Assembly: GCF_022835695.1 (NCBI RefSeq)
Contig: NZ_BQUV01000005.1
Location: 248,001-312,000 of the forward strand
DNA from: Bradyrhizobium sp. Ce-3
Lineage (GTDB): Bacteria > Pseudomonadota > Alphaproteobacteria > Rhizobiales > Xanthobacteraceae
Direction: 5' to 3'
Length of the DNA: 64,000 bases
The translations under genes and the position numbers were made by a program. Each line of letters opens with the position of its first letter. Within the stretch, counting starts at the first letter, position 1. This document shows positions 53,827-62,293 of the stretch, one piece after another. The notes under the pieces were generated by a model. The model was not told the DNA's origin. It saw only the letters and a program-made list of their open reading frames with translations, and ran no database searches.

Positions 53827-54756
53827 ATGTCTTCGCAGAACATTGGGCGTTCCGGATTGGATCTGGCAGATCGGCACGTTTTGCTGACGGGCGCGACCGG
53901 CTTCCTTGGCTCACGCCTGCTGAGCCTGCTGCAAAGCAGGGGTGCGTCTGTAACGGCGTTGATCCGGCCGGGAACGCAGATAGCGGGTTTCAGCAATGTG
54001 CGCACTGTGGAAGCAGATCTGTCGGGTAATTTTTCATCGGACCTGCAACACGTCGGCCGTATCGATGCAATCATTCACCTCGCGCAAGCAGGCGGCTGGA
54101 AGGAGTTTCCCCGACAGTCCGGTGCGATAGCAGCAGTCTCGATCGCCGCTGCGGCACGTTTGGCGGAATACGGGGTCGGCCACGGCGCGCGCCAATTCGT
54201 CCTGGCCTCGTCCGGTGGAATATATGGACCTTCCGCGCAGCCATTGGACGAGGATGCGCCCATTCGGCCGAGCACTGAGCTAGGCTTCTACCTTCAGGCG
54301 AAGGTGTCCGCTGAAATACTGCTGCAGTGTTTCGAGCCGCATCTTGTGGTCTCGCGCCTCAGATATTTCTTTGTCTACGGGCCTGGGCAGAGTGGGGAAT
54401 TTCTCATCGCGCGGATTAGGGGCGCCATTGCGCGCGGAGAGCCGATTCGCCTTGCCGAGTCTTGCGGCCCACGCCTCAACCCGATCTTTCTCGACGATGC
54501 CGCACAGGCGACGATCGCGGCGTTGGAACTCAAGCAGTCTCATGCCATCAATGTCGCCGGGCCCGAGGTCGCGTCTCTTCAGGAAATTGCAGAGATGATC
54601 GCGAGCGCATCGAATCATCGTCTCACGATCGAAACCGTCGACAAACAGCCCGAACATTATGTCGGCGCGATCGACCGAATGGTGCAATTGCTGGGGCCGC
54701 CAGCGACTGGACTCAGAGACGGGTTATCGCGCGCGGGCCATTTCGAGAAAGCTTGA
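53827..54756 (+). CDS. NAD-dependent epimerase/dehydratase (SDR)
   Basis: A 309-residue extended SDR. The NAD loop is VLLTGATGFLGSRLLSLL, then HLAQAGGWKEF and the SSGGIYGPSAQPLDE segment. The catalytic Tyr/Lys appear as YLQAK in GFYLQAKVSAEI. RLRYFFVYGPGQSGEF is the sugar-site strand. It is distant from the other SDRs here. It probably modifies a nucleotide sugar for a terminal or rare residue. It starts six bases after the previous stop and is followed six bases later by a methyltransferase gene. Confidence 0.85.
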   Translation: MSSQNIGRSGLDLADRHVLLTGATGFLGSRLLSLLQSRGASVTALIRPGTQIAGFSNVRTVEADLSGNFSSDLQHVGRIDAIIHLAQAGGWKEFPRQSGAIAAVSIAAAARLAEYGVGHGARQFVLASSGGIYGPSAQPLDEDAPIRPSTELGFYLQAKVSAEILLQCFEPHLVVSRLRYFFVYGPGQSGEFLIARIRGAIARGEPIRLAESCGPRLNPIFLDDAAQATIAALELKQSHAINVAGPEVASLQEIAEMIASASNHRLTIETVDKQPEHYVGAIDRMVQLLGPPATGLRDGLSRAGHFEKA

Positions 54757-54762
54757 ACACTC

Positions 54763-55626
54763 ATGGATTGGCTGAGAACGCCTTGGCGCGATATCGACAT
54801 CGACGAAAATGAAGATGTTTTCGATCCCGCATTTGATTACCCCGAGGGGCACGCCACTGCCGTCGAATTCGGTCGAATCAACGGAATGCTTGTTTCGCCC
54901 GACTCCGGCCTGCCACTTCGTTTCAGTGGAGCCGATCTTTCGACGGGGGCAGGCGAGTCGTTTCCGATCGAGAACAAGTTGCCGGTTCTCTTGCCGCGGG
55001 CTGCGCGACACTTCTCCGACCTGCCGATCGAGACGCTGTCGATCGGTTCGATAAAGAACGCGTTTGATCAATACCTGTATCTGTGTGCCGTCAAGAACGC
55101 CGTCGGCGAACCGAATACGCCGTTGCAAGACCACTGGTACAGGCGTCACTTGTTTCGCTCCCGGACCTTGGTTGGCACAGCCCGCGGGCTCGTACTCGAC
55201 ATCGGTTGTGACAACCCGGATTTGAGCCGTCGCTTGTTTCCGTCGGGTTGCGAATATCTCGGGATCGAACCGTCGCTCGGCAGAAGCGAGCACTTTCGCG
55301 TCGTCGGCATGGCCGAATTCCTTCCGTTCGCCAGGGAAACTTTCGACTGTGTCTCGTTCCTGACCAGTCTCGATCACGTTCTCGACCACCACACGGCAAT
55401 CACTGAGGCGGCGCGCGTGCTGAGGCCGGGCGGTAAGCTCTATCTGGCAACCCTGATCTGGACGGAAAGCGCCGAGCTCTATCGAGACTCGATCCATTTC
55501 CATCACTTCCGCGACTATGAGATTCAGGGCGCCCTGAGAGGATTTTCAGTCGCTCGCATCAAGAGATATGGCTGGAAGGGCGATCCGCATCGCTTCGGCG
55601 TCTATCTCGAAGCGACCAAACATTAG
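54763..55626 (+). CDS. Class I SAM-dependent methyltransferase
   Basis: A 287-residue protein with a SAM-binding core in its second half: GLVLDIGCDNPDLSRRLF (motif I), YLGIEPSLG, AEFLPFARETFDCVSFLTSLDHV (motif II) and AARVLRPGGKLYLATLIW (motif III). The N-terminal third is family-specific (LLPRAARHFSDLPIETL). The acceptor may be a sugar or N-acyl group of the O-antigen. Genes 53827-58872 are tightly spaced and probably one transcript. Confidence 0.85.
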   Translation: MDWLRTPWRDIDIDENEDVFDPAFDYPEGHATAVEFGRINGMLVSPDSGLPLRFSGADLSTGAGESFPIENKLPVLLPRAARHFSDLPIETLSIGSIKNAFDQYLYLCAVKNAVGEPNTPLQDHWYRRHLFRSRTLVGTARGLVLDIGCDNPDLSRRLFPSGCEYLGIEPSLGRSEHFRVVGMAEFLPFARETFDCVSFLTSLDHVLDHHTAITEAARVLRPGGKLYLATLIWTESAELYRDSIHFHHFRDYEIQGALRGFSVARIKRYGWKGDPHRFGVYLEATKH

Positions 55627-55638
55627 ACCTGCGGCGAC

Positions 55639-56424
55639 ATGCAAGGCTGTTCGATGCTTCCAGAGTCTCCGATGGTTCTGACATTCGATATCGACTGGGC
55701 GCCGGACTGGATGATCGACGACATCGCTGAGCGCGTGATCGAAGCGAATGTCCGCGCAACCTGGTTTGCAACACATCAGAGCGCGGCGGTTACCCGACTG
55801 CTGGACAATCCTTTGTTTGAGGTCGGCGTGCATCCGAATTTTCTTGCCGGCAGCACGCAGGGCACAACCCCGGATCAAGTACTTCAGACGGTGCGGGAAT
55901 GGTTCGGCGCTGCAACCGTGGTCCGCACGCATTCGCTGCATCAATCGGAGCGGCTGCTTCAACTGATGGCTGATACCTATGGCTTCAAAGTGGACTGTTC
56001 GATCTACCTGCCTCTGGCGCGCGATGTAAGGCCGCACAAGCTTCGCTACAGCCCCGGGGGAGCCGAACTCGTCCGCATCCCACACGTCTTTCAAGACAAC
56101 ATGTTCATGATCGCCGGACACAAGTGGTTGGCGGAGCCCGGATGGCTGCGTTTGCCGGGTCTCAAGGTCCTGAATTTCCATCCGGTGCACGCGTGGTTGA
56201 ACTCAGACGGTGTGGCGGCCTATGAGGCGCTCAAGTCCAGCAGGCCGCTTCCGCAGTGGCGGCGAAGCGATCTGAGCCCAGCTGACAGGACGCAACCCGG
56301 AACCGGTTGGTTCCTCGACCAGTGCCTCGCCCGCCTGCGTGGCGCGCAGTCGTTCACGATTTCGGAAGTTGTCGCCCGGTGGGATCAATCGTCCGGCGAG
56401 GCCGAGATCGAAGGTGCGTCGTGA
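55639..56424 (+). CDS. Polysaccharide deacetylase-like protein (WbmS type)
   Basis: A 261-residue NodB-homology protein. LTFDIDWAPDW near residues 14-24 gives the catalytic/metal Asp pair (D17, D19). NVRATWFATHQS follows, then VGVHPNFLAGS (H65) and VRTHSLHQSERL. These agree with the WbmS-like group found in O-antigen loci. It would remove an N-acetyl from an amino sugar, perhaps at the nucleotide or lipid-linked level since no signal peptide is visible. The start is uncertain (ATG 55639, 55654 or 55672). Its end overlaps the formyltransferase start (GTGA). Confidence 0.75.
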   Translation: MQGCSMLPESPMVLTFDIDWAPDWMIDDIAERVIEANVRATWFATHQSAAVTRLLDNPLFEVGVHPNFLAGSTQGTTPDQVLQTVREWFGAATVVRTHSLHQSERLLQLMADTYGFKVDCSIYLPLARDVRPHKLRYSPGGAELVRIPHVFQDNMFMIAGHKWLAEPGWLRLPGLKVLNFHPVHAWLNSDGVAAYEALKSSRPLPQWRRSDLSPADRTQPGTGWFLDQCLARLRGAQSFTISEVVARWDQSSGEAEIEGAS

Positions 56425-57365
56425 GCCGCAAGCTTCGAGTGGCCGTGATCGGCCGGACCGAAATGCTGTTCGAAGCGGCGCAGCGGATTCATGGCGCCGG
56501 GCATGAAATTCCGATCGTCGCCACCTGCCGGGCATCCGGCCACGAGTTGAAGAAGGAGGCCGACTACGAGAGTTGGGCCGCGCACATCGGTGCCCGTTTC
56601 CTGCTGGGTTCGCGACTTGACCAGCCAGACACGGTTACGGCGCTGCGGGAAGCGCGCTGCGATGCCGCGATTTCGATGAATTGGGTCGGTCTGATATCGC
56701 CGGTTGTCCGAGCCCTGTTCACCCATGGAATCTTCAATTCTCATCCGGGCGACCTGCCTCGTTTCAAAGGCAATGCGTGTCCCAATTGGGCGATATTGCT
56801 CGGTGAGGAACGTATCGGTTTGACGATCCACCAAATGTCGGACGGGCTGGATGCCGGACCGGTCGCTGCAAAGTCCTATTTTCCGATCGGTGCCGAGACG
56901 ACGATTGCCGATGTCTACGACTGGCTGCGACTTGAAGTGCCGGTTCAATTCTCGAACCTGATCGAGACCATTGCACAGGGTAATCTCAGCCTCGCACCGC
57001 AGCCGACCGGCCCGGAACTTGGTCTGCGATGTTATCCGAGGCGCGCGTCGGACGGACGAATCGATTGGACGCAGTCCGCCGAGACGATCTCTCGGCTTGT
57101 CAGAGCTTCCGGACGGCCATTCGAGGGCGCCTTCACCATGCTCGAAGGCGGTACGAGAGTCCTCGTCTGGGGCGCGCGCGTGGAGCCGCATCGCGAGCCC
57201 TTTGTTGCGGTCCCCGGACAGGTCGTCCATGCCGCGGCCGGCGATCCTGTCATTGCGACCGGCGACGGGCTGTTGAGGCTGACCGAACTGGAACTGGACG
57301 GCGCCGTCACAACGAAGAGCGCAAAGGAGTTCGTTTTGAGTTCCCTTCGCAACCGGCTGATCTGA
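56421..57365 (+). CDS. Formyltransferase family protein (sugar N-formyltransferase candidate, 1)
   Basis: A 314-residue protein of the methionyl-tRNA/sugar formyltransferase family using N10-formyl-tetrahydrofolate. The active-site triad is visible: N106 and H108 in NSHPGDLP, and D144 in DGLDAGPV. The C-terminal part (GLRCYPRRASDGRIDW, then TISRLVRASGRPFEGAFTML) is the typical OB-like extension. It starts at GTG 56421 inside the deacetylase stop, so the two are co-translated. It likely formylates an amine uncovered by the deacetylase. Housekeeping fmt is unlikely in this locus. Confidence 0.88.
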   Translation: MSRKLRVAVIGRTEMLFEAAQRIHGAGHEIPIVATCRASGHELKKEADYESWAAHIGARFLLGSRLDQPDTVTALREARCDAAISMNWVGLISPVVRALFTHGIFNSHPGDLPRFKGNACPNWAILLGEERIGLTIHQMSDGLDAGPVAAKSYFPIGAETTIADVYDWLRLEVPVQFSNLIETIAQGNLSLAPQPTGPELGLRCYPRRASDGRIDWTQSAETISRLVRASGRPFEGAFTMLEGGTRVLVWGARVEPHREPFVAVPGQVVHAAAGDPVIATGDGLLRLTELELDGAVTTKSAKEFVLSSLRNRLI

Positions 57366-57386
57366 ACCAGAGTGGATTGACTACCG

Positions 57387-58142
57387 ATGTCGTCAGATCG
57401 TCAGCACGAACTGGAATTCGGGGACTTCACCGAAGCAAGCTATCGGGATTTGCTCCGGCTCGCCAAGGCCTCCTATCAGGTCGTTGATTTTTCGTCGGCC
57501 GGTGCCAGCCGCACGATCCTCTGGCGCCACGATTGCGATGCCTCGATGCATCGTGCCTTGAAGCTTGCGGAGATCGAAGCGGAGGAGGGCGTCAAGGCGA
57601 CATATTTCCTGTTTCCGAGATGTCTCTACTACAATCTGATGTCGGCCGACGTGGCTCAGTGCGTGCGCAGGATAAAGTCGCTGGGCCACGACATCGCCCT
57701 GCATTTCGATCCGACATATTACGGAGAGGCGCTCCGAGGGCAGGCGTTGCTGCAGGCAATCACCCGTGAGCGCGATTTGATCGCCAACGAATTTGGTTCG
57801 CCGCCGACATCGATCAGTTTCCATCTGTTCGGGATTCTTGATCCGTCCGAACTCGAGGACGATATCGTCGCCGGCATGGTCAACGCGTATGGTCGCTCGC
57901 TTAGGGCAAGCTATGGTTATGTGTCGGATAGCAATGGCGTGTGGCGCCACCGGCGCCTCAAGACCGTGCTCGAGCAGGCGACGGATGAGCGGTTGCAGGT
58001 GCTTACGCATCCGGAGTGGTGGACCCCCGAAGTCATGCCGCCGCGGGCGAGGCTGCAGAGAGCCATTGACGGATACGCGAGCGCGATGGGCCGCTGGTAC
58101 GACGAGATAACAGCCACACATGATCGCCCGAACATCCGATGA
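57387..58142 (+). CDS. Polysaccharide deacetylase-like protein (second)
   Basis: A 251-residue protein with a NodB-like core. ILWRHDCDASMHRAL (RHDCD at 47-51) supplies the metal Asp residues, then VKATYFLFPRCLYYN, GHDIALHFDPTYY (His 106) and ISFHLFGI follow. LTHPEWWTP closes the domain. Its motif spacing differs from that of the protein at 55639, so they are distant homologues. No signal peptide is present, which argues for a cytosolic precursor as substrate. It lies between the two formyltransferase genes. Confidence 0.75.
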   Translation: MSSDRQHELEFGDFTEASYRDLLRLAKASYQVVDFSSAGASRTILWRHDCDASMHRALKLAEIEAEEGVKATYFLFPRCLYYNLMSADVAQCVRRIKSLGHDIALHFDPTYYGEALRGQALLQAITRERDLIANEFGSPPTSISFHLFGILDPSELEDDIVAGMVNAYGRSLRASYGYVSDSNGVWRHRRLKTVLEQATDERLQVLTHPEWWTPEVMPPRARLQRAIDGYASAMGRWYDEITATHDRPNIR

Positions 58143-58200
58143 GTGACCGGGCTGGACGAACATCTATCGTGTCGCTTGCTAGTTGAATAAGGATTTTTCG

Positions 58201-58872
58201 GTGCTGCACCGGGTTGTTCTGCTGACCGTTTTCGAGGGAGACGATCTTGCACGCCTGAATGCGATACTGGCCGAGGCGGGCTGCGAGGTCGTCGTGGCTC
58301 GCGCCTTGGCTGATCTTGAAAGAGTGGAGTTCGATCAACGAACCACGCTGCTGGCGTTCGGCACCGGCGTGATCGTTCCGGCGGCGCTGCTGAAATCCAT
58401 GTCGCGACCGGCGTATAATCTCCACGCGGCATCGCCAGCGTTTCCCGGACGGGATCCTCACCATTTTGCGGTCTACGCCGGTGCCACTCGCTACGGTGCG
58501 ACGCTGCATGTGATGACAGCGAGCGTCGATGCGGGTCCGATCGTTGCGACGGAGCTGTTCGATGTACCGGAGGCCATCAAGCCTGGTGAGCTGCTCCAGC
58601 TGGCAAACGCCGCGGGAGTTCGGCTGATCGGGGCGAACGCACGTTTGATTTGTACCGGGCAACCGATGCCGTCGTTGACCGACGTGGCCTGGGGGCAGCC
58701 GAAACATACCCGCGCCGATTTCCTGGCCGCGTGTCGCATTGCAGCCGATGTCTCAGAGGCCGAGTTCGCACGTCGGTTCCGGGCGTTCGACGGCGAGATG
58801 TATGACAATCTAACCGTGGAAATTCACGGTTGGAGCTTTCGCATCGACAAGGCAAAGGGCCGCAATAGCTGA
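58201..58872 (+). CDS. Formyltransferase family protein (sugar N-formyltransferase candidate, 2)
   Basis: A 223-residue formyltransferase-fold protein without the long C-terminal extension of the first one. The catalytic Asn/His are N73 and H75 in NLHAASPAFPGRDPHHFAVY, and Asp110 lies in SVDAGPI. GTG 58201 is chosen since AAGGA stands eight bases upstream; TTG 58183 is an in-frame alternative. Together with the deacetylase just before, it suggests a second deacetylation/formylation pair. It is the last gene before the ABC exporter unit. Confidence 0.83.
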   Translation: MLHRVVLLTVFEGDDLARLNAILAEAGCEVVVARALADLERVEFDQRTTLLAFGTGVIVPAALLKSMSRPAYNLHAASPAFPGRDPHHFAVYAGATRYGATLHVMTASVDAGPIVATELFDVPEAIKPGELLQLANAAGVRLIGANARLICTGQPMPSLTDVAWGQPKHTRADFLAACRIAADVSEAEFARRFRAFDGEMYDNLTVEIHGWSFRIDKAKGRNS

Positions 58873-59054
58873 GCAGTGGGGGGTATCCCGACCGGATATC
58901 CCGACCTGCGCAATAGCCGTTGGATTCGGTTGCGCCTTGAGCTAGACGGACAAGCCGGCCATTCGGCGTCCTCGATGGACTTGTGTCGGACCGCAAATCG
59001 ACGGGCGGTCTGCACCGTACAGAAATGAATGCGTACCTTGATCTCGAAAATGTT

Positions 59055-59068
59055 TGAACAGCCGTTCA
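59055..59068. promoter_or_regulatory. TGAAC-N4-GTTCA inverted repeat upstream of the ABC exporter genes
   Basis: TGAAC (59055-59059), AGCC, GTTCA (59064-59068) lie in the 242-base gap before the exporter genes. The half-sites equal those of the GTTCA-N5-TGAAC operators at 32513 and 36821/36849 but are turned outside-in. This may be a related site or chance. Confidence 0.3.
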
Positions 59069-59114
59069 CTGAGTCTGCAGCTGATTGCCGGCACCAGCGG
59101 TGCACGAAGGCATG

Positions 59115-60275
59115 ATGTCGCGAGCCGTTGCGATCACCTGTCAGGGTGTCTCGAAGAGCTTTGCACTTGTCGACGGCGGCAGCGCTTGGCGGCTTGCGTT
59201 GGGGCGGGGAGGCGACGTTCCCCATTTCACGGCGCTCGACGGCGTCAGCTTCGATGTGCCCAAGGGGCAGTTCCTCGGCGTGCTCGGCCGCAACGGGGCC
59301 GGCAAGTCCACGCTGCTTCGGGTTATCGGCGGCGTTTACGCGCCGGATGCCGGCAAGGTGGCGGTGCATGGAGCGATGTCGGGCCTCTATGAACTCGGCC
59401 TCGTTGGCAACCCGCAGCTCACGGGACGACAATATGCCGATCGGCTGTTGACCGTGCACGGGTTTTCGCCCGCCGAGCGCGCGACGATGATCTCGGATAT
59501 CCACGACTTCTCCGAACTTGGAGACCGTTTCGAGGATCCGGTGCTCACATATTCGGCGGGGATGGGTGCGCGGCTCTATTTCTCGACCGCGACCGCCGGG
59601 CAATACGAGGTCTATCTGCTCGACGAGGTGCTTGCGGTCGGTGATCAGCATTTTCAGTCGAAATGCTGGCGGCGGTTGCGCGAACGGGTCTCGGGCGGGG
59701 CATCGGGTGTCCTCGTGACGCACGATTGGTCAGCGATCGTGCGCCTGTGTGAAACAGCGCACGTGCTGGATCATGGCAAGATGGTCTTTTCCGGGCCGGC
59801 AGAGCGTGCCGTGCGGCGCTACCTCTACGGCGAGCAGGCAAAATCGACCTACCGTGACGGCATCGCGCGCTTCGCCGGTACGCCCGTCTATCCGCGCAAG
59901 ATTATGACAGGAACGGATTTCAGTCTTGAGGCCGAGGTCGAGATCCTCGCCCGGGCGGAGGTCGGTGTCGTCCTTGCGGTCGAGCGCCTGCAGCCGGCCT
60001 ATGGCTGGGAGACCGGGCTGATGTCGCGCCGGACCACGCCTGTCGGCGAAGAGCCGGGGCGCTATGCGTTCAATGTCGATATCCCGGCAATGCCGCTGCC
60101 GCCGGGCAGCTACCAGATCAGCATGCACCTCGTCATGCCGGAGCCGCACAGTTCGGCGGTCAAGATTGTTCTCGATGGATTCAGCTGGCTCGACGGCAAC
60201 GGGCTGGAACTCGGCGTCGAGGGGGTGGACGGCCGCGGTTTCAGCCTGCCGGCCGAGTGGAGAGTGACCGGTTGA
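59115..60275 (+). CDS. Wzt-like ABC transporter ATP-binding protein (first of two)
   Basis: A 386-residue polysaccharide-export ATPase. Walker A GRNGAGKST is at 58-66, the signature YSAGMGARL at 146-154 (Ala in place of the usual second Ser), Walker B VYLLDE at 166-171 and the switch His at 203. Residues about 240-386 form an extra C-terminal domain (PRKIMTGTDFSLEAEVEILA and YQISMHLVMPEP), like the glycan-recognising domain of Wzt. ATG 59115 is chosen after CGAAGG. It powers export of the finished glycan. It overlaps the second ATPase gene by one base, unusual for this transporter type. Confidence 0.9.
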   Translation: MSRAVAITCQGVSKSFALVDGGSAWRLALGRGGDVPHFTALDGVSFDVPKGQFLGVLGRNGAGKSTLLRVIGGVYAPDAGKVAVHGAMSGLYELGLVGNPQLTGRQYADRLLTVHGFSPAERATMISDIHDFSELGDRFEDPVLTYSAGMGARLYFSTATAGQYEVYLLDEVLAVGDQHFQSKCWRRLRERVSGGASGVLVTHDWSAIVRLCETAHVLDHGKMVFSGPAERAVRRYLYGEQAKSTYRDGIARFAGTPVYPRKIMTGTDFSLEAEVEILARAEVGVVLAVERLQPAYGWETGLMSRRTTPVGEEPGRYAFNVDIPAMPLPPGSYQISMHLVMPEPHSSAVKIVLDGFSWLDGNGLELGVEGVDGRGFSLPAEWRVTG

Positions 60276-61492
60276 TGCGCGCGGCAATTCGGGTGAGGAA
60301 TGTCAGCAAGGTGTTTGCGCTTGCCGACCATGGCGGCGGACCCGTGTCGCTGTTCGAGGCGCTGCGCACCGGCAAGCGCGAAATCACGACGCGTCATGTG
60401 CAGGCGCTCGACCAGATCAGCTTTGCGGTGGCTGAGGGCGAACGTGTCGGCATCATAGGCCGCAATGGTGCCGGCAAGACGACGCTGCTTTCAATCATTG
60501 CGGGGCTTACGGAGCCGACCTCGGGCTCCGTGGAGGTCGACGGCGACCTGCACGCGATGCTTACCGTGGGCGCGGTGCTGCGCGAGGACATGACCGGCCG
60601 TGACAATATCTTCCTCGACGCTGCCGTACACGGCCGCAGCCGGCAGCAGATCGATCAAGTCGCCGATGAAATCATCGCGTTCGCCGAACTCGGTGAGTTC
60701 ATCGATCGCCCGGTGCGAACCTATTCATCGGGGATGAAGGCCCGTCTCGCGTTCTCGATGGGCGCGTTCATCAATCCCGACATTCTCGTCATCGACGAGA
60801 CGCTCTCGGTCGGCGACGCCTTCTTTGCGGTCAAGGCGACGCAGCGTATGCGGGAAGTTGCGGCCAGTGGCCGTATTGTCATCGTCGTGAGTCATGGCCT
60901 GGGTTCGATCGTGGAAATGTGCTCACGATGCCTCTGGATGGACGACGGCCGGCTCGTTATGGACGGTTCGCCGCAGGTCGTCACCAAGGCCTATGAGGCC
61001 GCCGTGCGCGAGGCGGACGAGGCGGAGCTGATGCGCAAGTTTGAAGGGCGCGTGGTGAATCGGGCCGCACCGCTTCAACTCGATACGGTCGAAATCATCC
61101 AACGCGGAGACGCATGCAAGGCGACCGCGCTTGCGATGGTGCCCTTGGCGATCGTGGTGCGGGGGCGGATCGACCCGGCCCGGCCGGCGCATGATCTCGA
61201 GCTTGTTCTGACGCGAGTCGACGGACGGCTGGTCTGGCGACGGCGTGTTGGGGAGGTGGGCGAAGCGTTGCCGGCGTCGGGGCCTTTTACAGTCACCATC
61301 AATATGGATCCCTTCGTGCTGGGAGCCGATCTGTATCGCTTCGATGTTGCGCTCCACGGCGAGGGATGCGACGGGGAAGCCATGTCACGCGTGCTGGAGG
61401 TTATCGACGAGGAAGGGCAAGTCGGTGGGCGTCCGCTGATCTTCTACCCCCCGCGGATCGCAGCGCGGCGCCTTGAGGATGTCAAAACATGA
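60275..61492 (+). CDS. wzt: Wzt-like ABC transporter ATP-binding protein (second of two)
   Basis: A 405-residue ATPase. Walker A GRNGAGKTT is at 62-70, the canonical signature YSSGMKARLAFS from 150, Walker B ILVIDE at 170-175 and the switch His at 207. The C-terminal domain (about 270-400: LDTVEIIQRGDACKATA, FTVTINMDPFVLGADLYRFDVAL) is of the Wzt beta-sandwich kind but little like that of the first ATPase. It may pair with the first as a heterodimer on the single permease that follows (ATGA overlap). Confidence 0.9.
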   Translation: MRAAIRVRNVSKVFALADHGGGPVSLFEALRTGKREITTRHVQALDQISFAVAEGERVGIIGRNGAGKTTLLSIIAGLTEPTSGSVEVDGDLHAMLTVGAVLREDMTGRDNIFLDAAVHGRSRQQIDQVADEIIAFAELGEFIDRPVRTYSSGMKARLAFSMGAFINPDILVIDETLSVGDAFFAVKATQRMREVAASGRIVIVVSHGLGSIVEMCSRCLWMDDGRLVMDGSPQVVTKAYEAAVREADEAELMRKFEGRVVNRAAPLQLDTVEIIQRGDACKATALAMVPLAIVVRGRIDPARPAHDLELVLTRVDGRLVWRRRVGEVGEALPASGPFTVTINMDPFVLGADLYRFDVALHGEGCDGEAMSRVLEVIDEEGQVGGRPLIFYPPRIAARRLEDVKT

Positions 61493-62280
61493 TGCTGGCG
61501 GGTTTTGATCGGCGAGACCTCGGCATGCTGAACAACCTGTTCCGCATGACGCTGGGCGACCGCTATCTGGGGTCGGCGCTGGGACTGATATGGGCGGTGC
61601 TGTCGCCGCTGATGCTGATGTGCATTTTCACGTTCGTGTTCACCGTCGTTTTTCCGGCGCGGTTGCCGGGACGTACGGGGGCGTTGCCGTATGTGATCTG
61701 GCTGCTGAGCGGCTACGGGCCGTGGCTCGCCATCAGTGAAGGCTTGTCGGCGGCAACGACGTCCGTGGTCGGAAATGCCGGTGTCGTGAAGAATATCGCT
61801 TTCAAATCGGAGTTGTTGCCGATGGTGGGCGCGCTGATGGGGATCGTGCCGCTCGTCGTCGCGTTCGCCATCATTTTCATATTGCAGGTCGTTTCAGGCG
61901 AGATGCCGGGTCCGGGTTATCTCGCGCTGCCGCTGATCGTGGCCCTGCACATCCTGTTCGTGTCGGGACTGGGACTGTTCCTCGGGGCGCTCAACGTCTT
62001 CGTGCGAGATACCGCGCTGGCGCTGCCGAATGTGCTCACCGTGCTGCTGTTCGCTTCTCCGATCTTCTATCCGCTTTCGTCCTATCCGAATTTCATTAGA
62101 CCTGTTCTGCAGTTCAACCCGTTCTATGTCATCGCGGAGTGCTACCGCATGGCAGTCGTGGACGGAGCGATGCCGAGCCTCTGGATGATCTGTTATCTGG
62201 CGGTGGTTGGAGCAGCCGTCTTCTGGGCTGGGCTGTGGTGGTTCCGCCGGCTCAAATCGTTCTTCGATACGCGGCTGTAG
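61489..62280 (+). CDS. wzm: Wzm-like ABC-2 type polysaccharide export permease
   Basis: A 263-residue permease with six membrane segments (for example GSALGLIWAVLSPLMLMCIF, TFVFTVVFPA, ALPLIVALHILFVSGLGLFL, AVVGAAVFWAGLWWF). The cytosolic N-terminal RDLGMLNNLFRMTLGDRYLGS and the late LLFASPIFYPLSSYPN with FNPFYVIAECYRMAVVDG match KpsM/Wzm/TagG-type transporters. It would form the channel for the glycan across the inner membrane. Only one permease gene follows two ATPase genes. Confidence 0.9.
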   Translation: MMLAGFDRRDLGMLNNLFRMTLGDRYLGSALGLIWAVLSPLMLMCIFTFVFTVVFPARLPGRTGALPYVIWLLSGYGPWLAISEGLSAATTSVVGNAGVVKNIAFKSELLPMVGALMGIVPLVVAFAIIFILQVVSGEMPGPGYLALPLIVALHILFVSGLGLFLGALNVFVRDTALALPNVLTVLLFASPIFYPLSSYPNFIRPVLQFNPFYVIAECYRMAVVDGAMPSLWMICYLAVVGAAVFWAGLWWFRRLKSFFDTRL

Positions 62281-62293
62281 CGAGTGGCATGCG

